Source: Lachnospiraceae bacterium (GTDB lineage Bacteria; Bacillota; Clostridia; Lachnospirales; Lachnospiraceae). Taken from it: a stretch of DNA of 22,531 nt. This document shows, in pieces, positions 14,290 to 21,635 of this stretch. The notes below the pieces were generated by a model. The model searched no databases. It saw only the letters and a program-made list of their open reading frames with translations, and was not told where the DNA came from. Both the position numbers and the translations under genes were made by a program. Within the stretch, counting starts at the first letter, position 1; each line of letters begins with the position of its first letter. The stretch is from positions 1 to 22,531 of the forward strand of contig JAILPU010000285.1 in NCBI GenBank assembly GCA_024699395.1. Direction: 5' to 3'.

Positions 14290-15314
14290 TTCCGTTTTAT
14301 GGGATTTTGCTTTTTATAGCGGTAACACTTATGGGGGCAGGGTCTTTGTTTGTACTGGACTTGTTTAAAAAGGACAAGACGTCCCTGTTTTTGTGGTGCC
14401 CTGTGGGACTTGTGACCCTTATACTCTGGGGTGGATTTTTTAACATTGCCGGAGTGTTTTTAAATGTCTCTTTCGATTTGTGCCAAAAGGGTATGGCAGT
14501 GGCTGTAATATTAATGTGTGTCCCGGGAATCTTCGGTGTTGCAAGTAAGATAAGAAACCTTGTGTCAGACGGTGACAATACGTTGGCAAGGAACTTACAG
14601 GACGTAATTGATATCGGGTCGGATAAAGAAGCATTTTCCAAGAAAATCTTGGGGATTCTCGCAGTTATATCTCTTATAATCTTGGGAATTCAGATATATA
14701 TGGTATCCTGCGGCAGGTTTCTTTACACTGACGGGGACATGACTGCAGAGTTTTCCAACAGTATTGTTAAGTATAAATCTTTTTATAATATAAATCCCCT
14801 GAGGGGCGTGGAATTTACGGAAGGTATGCCGGTGAGGATAAAAGCCTTGTGCCTTCCCGCACTCTATGCTCTTCTTTCAGTGTTGTTAAAGATAAACGTG
14901 ACCAAGTTTGTATGGGCTGTTATCCCCATTGTAGTGATCACAGCGGTTTATATGGTTTCATTTTCCCTTGCTGACTGTGTTTTAAAGAATAAGGTTAAGG
15001 CTTTGGCTTGCGTAATCCTTGTGGAAATCCTGGTGTTTGTGGGTAATTACGGATATACCCAGAGAGGGTTTTTACTTATGGGAAGCGCCTTTAGGGGAAC
15101 TGTAATCAGGGATTGCGTGCTTGTACCCCTATTTATATATTGCTTTATGAAAAAAAGGTATCTACTCTGCGTGATGTGTGCCGTAGCGGAAGCAGTTACG
15201 GTGTGGACACTTTACGGAGCGGGTCTTATAATACCGGCCTGGGTAATTTTGGGTGTGATATCTTTAATGTCAAGGAAGGCTTTGGGAGAAAAGAAAAAAG
15301 ATGGAGAAATTTAA
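14286..15314 (+). CDS. Polytopic membrane protein, N-terminal part of a possible GT-C/DUF6077-like protein
   Basis: 342-residue hydrophobic protein with about ten membrane segments (near 3-25, 33-58, 68-86, 119-140, 188-203, 207-229, 238-254, 275-289, 292-308, 313-328). After the fourth segment the outer loop holds FLYTDGDMTAEF with a DGD triad (149-151), resembling the acidic motif in the first outer loop of GT-C glycosyltransferases; the TEGMPVRIKALCLPALYALL stretch recalls DUF6077 membrane proteins. Both are pattern impressions, not search results. It is ATGA-coupled to the GtrB-like gene, which fits a GT-C using a lipid-phosphate sugar. It ends abruptly in a lysine-rich tail and overlaps the next frame by 14 bp; GT-C proteins normally continue with more TM segments and an outer soluble domain, which is what the next frame codes. 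Possibly one gene split by a frameshift at 15294-15299. Confidence 0.75.
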   Translation: MIPFYGILLFIAVTLMGAGSLFVLDLFKKDKTSLFLWCPVGLVTLILWGGFFNIAGVFLNVSFDLCQKGMAVAVILMCVPGIFGVASKIRNLVSDGDNTLARNLQDVIDIGSDKEAFSKKILGILAVISLIILGIQIYMVSCGRFLYTDGDMTAEFSNSIVKYKSFYNINPLRGVEFTEGMPVRIKALCLPALYALLSVLLKINVTKFVWAVIPIVVITAVYMVSFSLADCVLKNKVKALACVILVEILVFVGNYGYTQRGFLLMGSAFRGTVIRDCVLVPLFIYCFMKKRYLLCVMCAVAEAVTVWTLYGAGLIIPAWVILGVISLMSRKALGEKKKDGEI

Positions 15315-16131
15315 ACTTATCTTTGAAGCCTTTTTGGACATGAACCGATTTGGAAAGCTTACGGGACTGTTTTTAATCTGTCTCGCCGCTTATCTGATAT
15401 TGGGATTATTAAAAGGCTTTGATTCAAACAGCGAAAAAAAGCGACTTGTCACATATATGACAGTTGTGTCAATAATCATAATATTCCCCCTTACATCATT
15501 GGCTGTAAAAAAGTATATGACTCCTTTTTATCAATACAGGGCAATGTGGGGGCTTTTGCCGGTATATTTCTTTATTGCCCTTGTTCTGACAGAGATTATA
15601 TTTGCGGTAAAGGAAAAAACCGAGAGAAAAACCTTTATTGGTTTCCTGTTGGGAGTGTGCGCAATTTTATTTTTTGCGGGAGGGCAGTTTGCTTCCACAT
15701 ATGACAGTAAAGCCCAAATGCTTAAAAGAAATTCGGCGATTAAAGTTCTTAATGAAATTGATGTCTGCAATGGGGATCTAATATGGGGACCTAAAGAAAT
15801 TATGGAGCAGGCATGTAATTGTGACAGAAATGTCACAACGATATACGGTCGGGATATGTGGCAGCCGGAACTTAAGGGCTACATCTACGATGAATATAAT
15901 GAGGATGAGAAGATTCTCTTTTCACGGATGGAATCCTTAAGTGAACCTGTAGAAAATGTCATTACTCCCGAAGCCGACGGTTTCCCCTTCGTTACCAAAG
16001 CAAGGGATATGGGAGTTGATATAATGATCCTCCCCGGGACCACTCCCGAATGGTTTGTGGATGAGGTGAAAATCGCTTTAGGCGAGGAACCGAGCGTGAC
16101 GGAAGGATATTATATCTTTAATATAAACTGA
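15301..16131 (+). CDS. Membrane protein with extracytoplasmic C-terminal domain, probable second half of the split gene
   Basis: 276 residues: about four membrane segments (near 21-38, 49-68, 82-103, 111-131), then a soluble domain (132-276) probably outside the membrane. The segment YQYRAMWGLLPVYFFIALVL looks like the conserved late TM region of DUF6077-type proteins. The soluble part has no recognised catalytic motif. ATG 15301 has a modest GGGAG 12 nt upstream, so independent translation is possible. Removing one A from the A6 run just before it would fuse it in frame with the upstream protein, giving a ~615-residue polypeptide. It could be a separate coupled subunit, or the C-terminal half of a frameshifted GT-C-like protein; the second is slightly preferred. 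Confidence 0.7.
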   Translation: MEKFKLIFEAFLDMNRFGKLTGLFLICLAAYLILGLLKGFDSNSEKKRLVTYMTVVSIIIIFPLTSLAVKKYMTPFYQYRAMWGLLPVYFFIALVLTEIIFAVKEKTERKTFIGFLLGVCAILFFAGGQFASTYDSKAQMLKRNSAIKVLNEIDVCNGDLIWGPKEIMEQACNCDRNVTTIYGRDMWQPELKGYIYDEYNEDEKILFSRMESLSEPVENVITPEADGFPFVTKARDMGVDIMILPGTTPEWFVDEVKIALGEEPSVTEGYYIFNIN

Positions 16132-16189
16132 GAATGAAACAAGCGCGGAGATTGAAAAGTAGTTGAATTTAGGAAAATGAGGACGGATT

Positions 16190-16951
16190 TTGGAAGACAA
16201 CAGAAAGGTCAGCATAATAACTCCGGTTTACAATGCTGCGAAGTATATAACGTCAACGTTAGACAGTGTAAGAAGTCAGACTTACCAAGATTGGGAGCAT
16301 ATTTTAATCGATGACTGTTCAAAGGACGATTCGGTTAAGATTATAAGAGATTATATTGATAAAGCAAAAGATGACAGGATAAAACTTGTTGTAAACGAGA
16401 GTAATCTTGGCGCCGCAAAAACAAGAAACAAGGCACTTTCAATGTGTGAGGGAAGGTATATTTCCTACATTGATGCAGATGACTCCTGGCATGAAAATAA
16501 GCTTGAGCGCGAGCTTGATTTTATGAGTGAAAAAAGGGCAGGGTTTGTGTTCTGCGATTATGAGTTTGCGGATGAAAATCTTAACCCTACCGGGGCGGTA
16601 GCCCATGTGCCCCAAGAACTTGATTATAAGGGAGCGCTTAAAAATACAACTATTTTCACATCAACGGTGATATTTGACACCAAAATGATACCTAAAGAAA
16701 AACTTGAAATGCCCGTGATAAAAAGCGAGGATACTGCCCTTTGGTGGAAGCTTTTAAGAGAGGGCATTAAAGCTTACGGATTAGGAGAAACCCTTGTGAC
16801 CTACAGAAGACCTGAAAAGAGTCTTTCTTCCAATAAAATTGAGGCTTTAAGACGTATCTGGAATCTCTATAAAAATGAGGGACTCCACTTTTACAAGAGA
16901 GTTTGGTACTTTTGCTTCTGGGCTGTCAATGCAGTAAAGAGGAGAGTCTGA
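16190..16951 (+). CDS. GT2 family glycosyltransferase
   Basis: 253-residue soluble GT-A fold glycosyltransferase, likely adding one sugar of the polysaccharide repeat at the inner membrane face. Motifs: VSIITPVYNAAKYI (7-20), IDDCS (40-44), NLGAAKTRNKAL (72-83), metal-binding DADDSW (95-100) and the likely catalytic SEDTALWWKLL acidic pair near residue 180. The start is TTG at 16190, with GAGG (16179-16182) 7 nt upstream and the conserved strand beginning at residue 7; no ATG in frame lies close. The C-terminus is basic and aromatic (FYKRVWYFCFWAVNAVKRRV) and may touch the membrane. It is 58 bp after the split membrane-protein gene. Donor and acceptor cannot be assigned. Confidence 0.9.
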   Translation: MEDNRKVSIITPVYNAAKYITSTLDSVRSQTYQDWEHILIDDCSKDDSVKIIRDYIDKAKDDRIKLVVNESNLGAAKTRNKALSMCEGRYISYIDADDSWHENKLERELDFMSEKRAGFVFCDYEFADENLNPTGAVAHVPQELDYKGALKNTTIFTSTVIFDTKMIPKEKLEMPVIKSEDTALWWKLLREGIKAYGLGETLVTYRRPEKSLSSNKIEALRRIWNLYKNEGLHFYKRVWYFCFWAVNAVKRRV

Positions 16952-16972
16952 TTCCGGGGCGACAAAGATTTA

Positions 16973-17027
16973 TCCGGCATGGATGCAAACCGGACAAGGA
17001 TATAAAAATATAAAAATCGTTTTTTTT
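16973..17027 (+). terminator. Possible weak terminator before the sugar-transferase gene
   Basis: A TCCGG/CCGGA stem (16973-16977 and 16990-16994) is followed about 25 nt later by an A-rich stretch and eight T (17020-17027), which can form an AAAAA-TCG-TTTTT mini-hairpin. The parts are poorly spaced for a classical terminator. The rest of the 177-bp gap holds only a small GNRA-type hairpin (TGTTG-GAAA-CAACA, 17058-17071). Confidence 0.3.
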
Positions 17028-17128
17028 AGGTATCGGTGGTGTTTAAATAAAACGCGGTGTTGGAAACAACATAGTGTTAAAAAACTAAGTGTCGGAATAA
17101 AATGCGTTTGTAGCAGGAGGTAAGAGAA

Positions 17129-18601
17129 GTGCGGGGAGATGTACGAATCAGAAAAGTGCAGCGTCTCGAATCATATAAGAGAATAATTAACCTGGCACTG
17201 ATGGCTATAAATTTTGCACTTGAAGTTGCCATTTTTTCCTACTTCTGGGTGAATCATTTCCAGCCCAGCGTAGTATATGAACTGAGAAAATTTCACAGAA
17301 TGGGTCACCTCGCGGAGATATCCCTTTATGCCGGAATACTTCTTATGCTTTCCATAATGTACGGCGGAATGCGGCTGGGATATATGAAGATTGCGGAGAC
17401 GGTTTTTTCACAGATACTGGCTACGATTTTGGCCAACATCATGATCTATATGGAGCTGTCGGTATTGGCGAGACAGGCGTTTGTGCCCCAGATGTTTTTG
17501 GCTATGATGTTCGATCAGATGGTGGTGATCGTCGTCTATACCAATCTGGTGGGAGCCGTATATAAAAGACTGTTCCCCCCAAGAAAGCTTCTTTTGATAA
17601 GCGGAAATCTTTCAACCAATGAGATTAAAAGCAAGTTCGAAAGCAGACGTGACAAGTATGTCATAACTGATGAAATCAATGTAAATATGGGTACCGAAAA
17701 GGTACTTCAATATATCTTGGACGGCTATTTCAATATGAAATTCAATGCGGTGGTTATATGGGATATCCCCGTGGACAGAAGAAACAGGATCATCAAATTC
17801 TGTTATGCCCAGTCCATCAGATTTTATCTTATGCCCAAGATTACCGATGTAATAATAAGCGGTGCGGAGGAACTCAAGGTATTTGATTCCCCCATGCTCC
17901 TTACAAGAGAATATTGTCTTACCATGGAACAGCGCTTTATAAAGCGTACCATTGACATAGTTTTCGCTTTGATACTTATTATAGTAACAAGCCCTATCAT
18001 GCTTATAGCGGCAATTGCCATTAAACTTTATGACGGTGGTGACGTTTTTTACAAACAGGTAAGATGCACCAAGGATCTCAGGGAATTTAAGATATTAAAA
18101 TTCCGTTCCATGCGTCAGGATGCCGAGAAGGACGGTGTGGCGAGACTGGCATCCAAGCATGACGACAGGATAACACCTGTGGGCAGAATTATAAGAAAAT
18201 GCCGTGCCGACGAATTGCCTCAGCTCTTTAACATTCTTAAAGGTGATATGACCTTTATAGGTCCCAGACCCGAGAGACCTGAGATAATAAAGCAGTATGT
18301 GGAGCTTATGCCTGAGTTCGTTTTAAGAACAAAGGTGAAGGCGGGACTTGCGGGTTACGCCCAGGTGTACGGTAAATACAACACGGCTCCCTACGATAAG
18401 TTAAAGCTTGATCTAACTTATATTGAAAAGTATTCCCTGTGGCTTGATATAAAGCTTATGATGCTCACTATCAAAGTATTGTTCTGGCCCGACAGCACTG
18501 AGGGCGTGGAAGTGGAGCAGATATCGGCATTAAGAGCTGCCCTTGACAGAGAGAAATCCACGGGAGAGAACATAGTCGAGACTGACGACGATATGAGTTG
18601 A
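17129..18601 (+). CDS. Polyprenyl-phosphate sugar phosphotransferase (WbaP/WcaJ-like initiating enzyme)
   Basis: 490-residue initiating phosphoglycosyltransferase: it transfers a sugar-1-phosphate from a UDP-sugar to undecaprenyl phosphate, starting polysaccharide repeat-unit assembly. Four N-terminal TM segments (about 18-40, 62-84, 90-112, 120-145) and a CoA-binding-like soluble middle (150-255) precede the bacterial sugar transferase domain (about 265-465). That domain shows the KRTIDIVFALILIIVTSPIM membrane helix, FKILKFRSMRQDAE, RADELPQLFNILKGDM, FIGPRPERPE and GLAGYAQVYGKYN motifs, all conserved in the family. GTG start at 17129 is set by a perfect AGGAGG 8 nt upstream. It lies after a 177-bp gap, so it may begin a new sub-operon. 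The sugar specificity (galactose, glucose or another) is unknown. Confidence 0.95.
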   Translation: MRGDVRIRKVQRLESYKRIINLALMAINFALEVAIFSYFWVNHFQPSVVYELRKFHRMGHLAEISLYAGILLMLSIMYGGMRLGYMKIAETVFSQILATILANIMIYMELSVLARQAFVPQMFLAMMFDQMVVIVVYTNLVGAVYKRLFPPRKLLLISGNLSTNEIKSKFESRRDKYVITDEINVNMGTEKVLQYILDGYFNMKFNAVVIWDIPVDRRNRIIKFCYAQSIRFYLMPKITDVIISGAEELKVFDSPMLLTREYCLTMEQRFIKRTIDIVFALILIIVTSPIMLIAAIAIKLYDGGDVFYKQVRCTKDLREFKILKFRSMRQDAEKDGVARLASKHDDRITPVGRIIRKCRADELPQLFNILKGDMTFIGPRPERPEIIKQYVELMPEFVLRTKVKAGLAGYAQVYGKYNTAPYDKLKLDLTYIEKYSLWLDIKLMMLTIKVLFWPDSTEGVEVEQISALRAALDREKSTGENIVETDDDMS

Positions 18602-18812
18602 TACTGCTCATAAATTATTGTAATTATCGCATTCGACCCATAGGTTAGAGATTGCGTTTTTGGGATGGGTGGATACATATATCGATTTTAAATATTATAT
18701 GTATGAAATGTGAGATGCGAGGACACCGACGGGGGAATGGGATAAAGAATGGTAATCGGTGCAAAAAAATGTGAAGCGGTGTTTAAGTACCGCATTTTTT
18801 AGAAGGGTAAGT
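18602..18812 (+). promoter_or_regulatory. Structured leader between the sugar transferase and wzz genes
   Basis: This 211-bp gap contains several inverted repeats in series: ACCCAT/ATGGGT (18636-18641, 18665-18670), a perfect 9-bp ATACATATA/TATATGTAT (18673-18681, 18696-18704), CACCGA/TCGGTG (18724-18729, 18756-18761) and the terminator-like hairpin at 18764-18800. No known riboswitch class was recognised. It looks like an attenuator or regulatory leader for wzz and the downstream genes. Confidence 0.5.
18764..18800 (+). terminator. Terminator-like hairpin directly before the wzz start (possible attenuator)
   Basis: GCGGT (18776-18780) pairs with ACCGC (18789-18793) and is followed by ATTTTTT (18794-18800); the T-run can also pair with AAAAAAT at 18764-18770, extending the stem past a 5-nt bulge. 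The ribosome site AGAAGGG begins at 18801 and the ATG is at 18813. An intrinsic terminator so close before a start codon suggests conditional read-through. Confidence 0.6.
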
Positions 18813-19838
18813 ATGTTTGAGAAGGAAAGATTTGACGATAAGCTCTTTATATTGCGTTTGATCAAAAAAATTTGGGTTGTGCTGGGGGCAGCTGTCTTAG
18901 GCGCTGTGATTGTGGCACTTATTTATTATACTGACAGAGGTGTCATAAGAGCAGCCAACAAATATGAAACCATAAGTCGCTTTGATATAACCTATGATAC
19001 CGATCCCATAACCGAAAACGAGTATACTTATATCAATTCGGCAACCTGGGATATCTGGGTCAAGTCTGATGCATTTATTGAGGAACTTAAAAAGACGGGG
19101 CTTAATGACAGTGAATTAAAACTTATCCCCGACGGAATAAGCGCAAAGCTGGAAACGGACCTCAGAATGGTGGAGGTTACTGTAGTAGCTAGTGATAAGG
19201 ATACAAGTAAAAGCCTTTGTGAAAAAACAGGTGAGGTCTTCGAAAGATTCTTCACAGACAAGCAGGAAATAAAAGAAGTAAAACTTATAGATATAACCGA
19301 TACTGTGATGGAGCCCAACACTCCGAGAATACCCCAGTCTCTTATTCTGGGAGCCATACTTGGAATACTTGTAAGCCTTTCCGGTATTGTACTTAAGATG
19401 TTTTGGGATGAGGGGGTATATGTTCCCCTGACTTTCACCGAGAGATTTAAGATTCCCGCCCGGTTTGTAATCTTTAATGATAATATCGGGTATGATGAAA
19501 TAAACAAAAAGGAACTTCAGAAGCTCTTTAAGGAAACATGTGCTGAGGAGTCCGCTAAGAAGATTACAGTACTGGACCTTAACGGAGTCGACAGAGAATC
19601 CCTCACTAAATATTTTGCGCAAATCGCAAATGACGCTACTGTCAACATTGTCCCTTATTCTGATTTGAGCAAGGATAATTCAGTGGTTATCGCGGCATTA
19701 AAAGCAGGTAAAGTAAGATCTTCTCACGTGTGGGAAATTCTTAAACTTGCAGAAAGTGACAATATCGTCATAAAAGCGACAGTGCTTTGCGACGTGGATA
19801 AAAAGCTTTATAGAGCATATTACAGAAGACAGGTATGA
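18813..19838 (+). CDS. Wzz/YveK-like chain-length protein with kinase-like C-terminal tail lacking Walker A
   Basis: 341-residue polysaccharide co-polymerase of the Wzz superfamily, which sets chain length with the Wzy polymerase and membrane export. TM1 lies at about 19-39 and TM2 at about 176-195, with the extracytoplasmic domain between and the Pro-rich NTPRIPQ (169-175) just before TM2, as in the family. Unlike a plain Wzz it continues ~145 residues into the cytoplasm (196-341). This part has BY-kinase-like spacing (ITVLDLNGVD at 251-260; VVIAALKAGKVRSSHVWEIL at 291-310) but no GxxGxGKS/T Walker A, and ends in a Tyr-containing tail (LYRAYYRR). That resemblance is tentative. ATG 18813 has AGAAGGG 5 nt upstream; an in-frame GTG at 18759 would run through the terminator hairpin and is rejected. 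ATGA-coupled to the next gene. Confidence 0.82.
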   Translation: MFEKERFDDKLFILRLIKKIWVVLGAAVLGAVIVALIYYTDRGVIRAANKYETISRFDITYDTDPITENEYTYINSATWDIWVKSDAFIEELKKTGLNDSELKLIPDGISAKLETDLRMVEVTVVASDKDTSKSLCEKTGEVFERFFTDKQEIKEVKLIDITDTVMEPNTPRIPQSLILGAILGILVSLSGIVLKMFWDEGVYVPLTFTERFKIPARFVIFNDNIGYDEINKKELQKLFKETCAEESAKKITVLDLNGVDRESLTKYFAQIANDATVNIVPYSDLSKDNSVVIAALKAGKVRSSHVWEILKLAESDNIVIKATVLCDVDKKLYRAYYRRQV

Positions 19839-20635
19839 AATTTCAACTTCTAATATCGGCCCTTAACAAAGAGCCGAAGGAAATGATTAACAGAATGAAA
19901 ATAGATTCCCCCTGTCTTATTATGATACAGACAGACAAAACCGGTGAGGAGAGCCTACAGGTACAGGGAAACGAAGTTAAGGTTTTTTATTCCGATAAAA
20001 GGGGAGTGGGGCTGTCCAGGAATACGCTTTTGGAGAAAGCGGACAGCGATATATGTCTCTTCGGTGACGACGACCTTATATACGAAGAGGGATATGATAA
20101 AAAGGTGTTAAAAGCTTTTGAGGAATATCCGGAAGCTGATATGATGGTTTTTAATCTCAACATTCCCGAGGACAGAAAGACTTATCACATAGAAAAATCA
20201 GAGAGAGTACGACTGTGGAACTGCGGCCGATACGGCACCGCGGGACTTGCGGTTAAGAGGGAGTCGGTAATTAATAAAAACATTAGATTCTCCACTCTTT
20301 TTGGCGGAGGTGCCAAATACTCCAACGGAGAGGATTCGTTGTTCATTTCCGATTGTTTGAAAGCCGGGCTTATAATGAGAACCTATCCCGCCACCGTGGC
20401 AAGTGAGGAAGGAAGAGAGTCCACCTGGTTTAAGGGGTATGACAGGAAATTCTTTTTTGACAGAGGTGTGCTTTACAAATTCCTTTACGGGAAACTGGCT
20501 ATGGCAATGGCATTTCGTTTTGTGTTTTTAAAGAGAAAAAATATATGCAGGGATATACCCTGGCAGGAAGCTTTTAAGATAATGAGAGAGGGTATTCATG
20601 AAACCGTTGATCAGCATAGTGGTAGTGGTTCTTAA
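19835..20635 (+). CDS. GT2-like glycosyltransferase
   Basis: 266-residue probable glycosyltransferase of the GT-A fold. It starts with a strand typical of one subgroup (FQLLISALNKEP, residues 3-14), has RGVGLSRNTLLEKADSDICLFGDDD (56-80) with the metal-binding DDD cluster at 78-80, and later NGEDSLFISDCLKAG with an ED pair that would serve as the catalytic base. This matches GT2 enzymes found in capsule and exopolysaccharide loci. ATG lies in an ATGA overlap with the wzz stop. The 3' end overlaps the next gene by 38 bp; the last residues (VDQHSGSGS) look like non-conserved read-through into the next gene's start. Likely adds a sugar to the repeat unit; specificity unknown. Confidence 0.82.
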   Translation: MKFQLLISALNKEPKEMINRMKIDSPCLIMIQTDKTGEESLQVQGNEVKVFYSDKRGVGLSRNTLLEKADSDICLFGDDDLIYEEGYDKKVLKAFEEYPEADMMVFNLNIPEDRKTYHIEKSERVRLWNCGRYGTAGLAVKRESVINKNIRFSTLFGGGAKYSNGEDSLFISDCLKAGLIMRTYPATVASEEGRESTWFKGYDRKFFFDRGVLYKFLYGKLAMAMAFRFVFLKRKNICRDIPWQEAFKIMREGIHETVDQHSGSGS

Positions 20636-21509
20636 TGCGGGTGAAAAGCTTTTTCTTACATTAAGTTCCATACAAAGCCAGACCTTTACCGATTACGAGG
20701 TGGTGATAAAGGACGGCGGCTCCAAGGACAGGGCTGTGGACCTTTTAGAGCACATAGTAGCAGGCGATTTTGTCCCCGAGAAAATGGGCTCCATGCACGA
20801 GGACATTATGAAGGTGGCTTATACCTTTCAAAAGAATGCAAACAAAGAGTTTTTATCAAGACTTAACATTATAAAAAAACCGGATAAAAGCATATATGAA
20901 GGTATGAATCAGGCCCTTGAAAATGTTATGGGCAAATATGTATGCTTTATGAATTGCGGCGATTTTTTTTTCGCAGAGGATTCTCTTTCGACGTTTTTAA
21001 AAGAGGCGGGGAAGAGTATTGATATTGAAAAGGCCGAGAAAACGGTTTTGTATGCCGATGTGTACGACGCCCAGAGAAACGTAAAGATATCGGCAACTCC
21101 TGAGATAACGGGCTTTTCCTGCTACAGGAATATACCCTGTCATCAGGCTTGTTTGTACAGCACAGATCTTTTTAAGAAGGAGGCTTATAACCCTCGCTAT
21201 AAGATAAGAGCTGATTATGAGCATTTCTTAAGATGTTTTTACGAATATAAAGCGGCATTTATTCGCATCCCCATTATTTTGGCGGTTTATGAGGGAGGCG
21301 GTTTTTCCGAGAGTAAGGAAAATATATCCAGGGACAAAGCGGAGCATAAGGAGATAACGGCCAAATATATGCCGTTGTACGAGCGCACGGCATACAAGGC
21401 TGTGATGATAGCAACCCTCCAGCCCGTGAGAAAATTTCTTGCAGAAAACCCCAAATTTTCCGGCTTTTACCAGAGCATCAAGGATTTCTGGTATTCCAAA
21501 GAGCAGTAG
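20598..21509 (+). CDS. GT2 family glycosyltransferase (WcaA-like)
   Basis: 303-residue GT2 enzyme. Motifs: ISIVVVVLNAGEKL (5-18), TLSSIQSQTFTDYEVVIKDGGS (21-42), PDKSIYEGMNQAL (95-107), which is typical of the colanic-acid-type subgroup, and the metal-site equivalent FMNCGDFF (117-124), where CGD replaces the more usual DADD. A later HQACLYS and YKIRADYEHFLRC stretch carries the likely catalytic acidic residue. ATG 20598 is preceded by GAGAGAGGG within the end of the previous gene; the 38-bp overlap is large but the codon pattern and motifs start right here. The last ten residues (IKDFWYSKEQ) and stop lie in a 72-bp unit that is repeated directly after the gene. Confidence 0.9.
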   Translation: MKPLISIVVVVLNAGEKLFLTLSSIQSQTFTDYEVVIKDGGSKDRAVDLLEHIVAGDFVPEKMGSMHEDIMKVAYTFQKNANKEFLSRLNIIKKPDKSIYEGMNQALENVMGKYVCFMNCGDFFFAEDSLSTFLKEAGKSIDIEKAEKTVLYADVYDAQRNVKISATPEITGFSCYRNIPCHQACLYSTDLFKKEAYNPRYKIRADYEHFLRCFYEYKAAFIRIPIILAVYEGGGFSESKENISRDKAEHKEITAKYMPLYERTAYKAVMIATLQPVRKFLAENPKFSGFYQSIKDFWYSKEQ

Positions 21510-21635
21510 GGGATTCACAAAGCGGTATTCGTGTTGCGACAGATTTGCATCAAGGATTTTTGGTATTCCAAAGAGCAGTAGGGGAGTCAGAAGCAGTTTT
21601 CGTGTTGCGACGGATTGGTATAAAGGATTTGCAGT
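21475..21635 (+). repeat. Tandem duplication of a 72-bp unit covering a gene end and the epsG upstream region
   Basis: Copy A is 21475-21546, copy B 21547-21617 (one base shorter, about ten differences), and a degenerate third start (GTATAAAGGATTTGCAGTAT) runs to the epsG ATG. Each copy begins GCATCAAGGATTT and includes the gene-end codons plus TAG, then a stretch ending GTGTTGCGAC. Copy A covers the real end of the glycosyltransferase gene; in copy B the same end is repeated as untranslated DNA. Confidence 0.92.

Noticed and set aside
15291..15301. Programmed -1 frameshift on the A-AAA-AAG heptamer
   Set aside because: The downstream frame is +1 (or -2) relative to the upstream one, so -1 slippage would not join them; a one-base change or two separate proteins fits better.
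18602..18812. Known c-di-GMP or c-di-AMP riboswitch
   Set aside because: The conserved cores of these classes were not seen; only inverted repeats and a terminator-like stem are visible.
18759..18812. 18-residue N-terminal extension of the Wzz-like protein from GTG 18759
   Set aside because: It runs through the terminator hairpin, lacks a ribosome site and is not membrane- or family-like; ATG 18813 has a good site.
21475..21635. Insertion-sequence remnant or attachment site
   Set aside because: No terminal inverted repeats, transposase or integrase; the copies are adjacent direct duplicates of local sequence.
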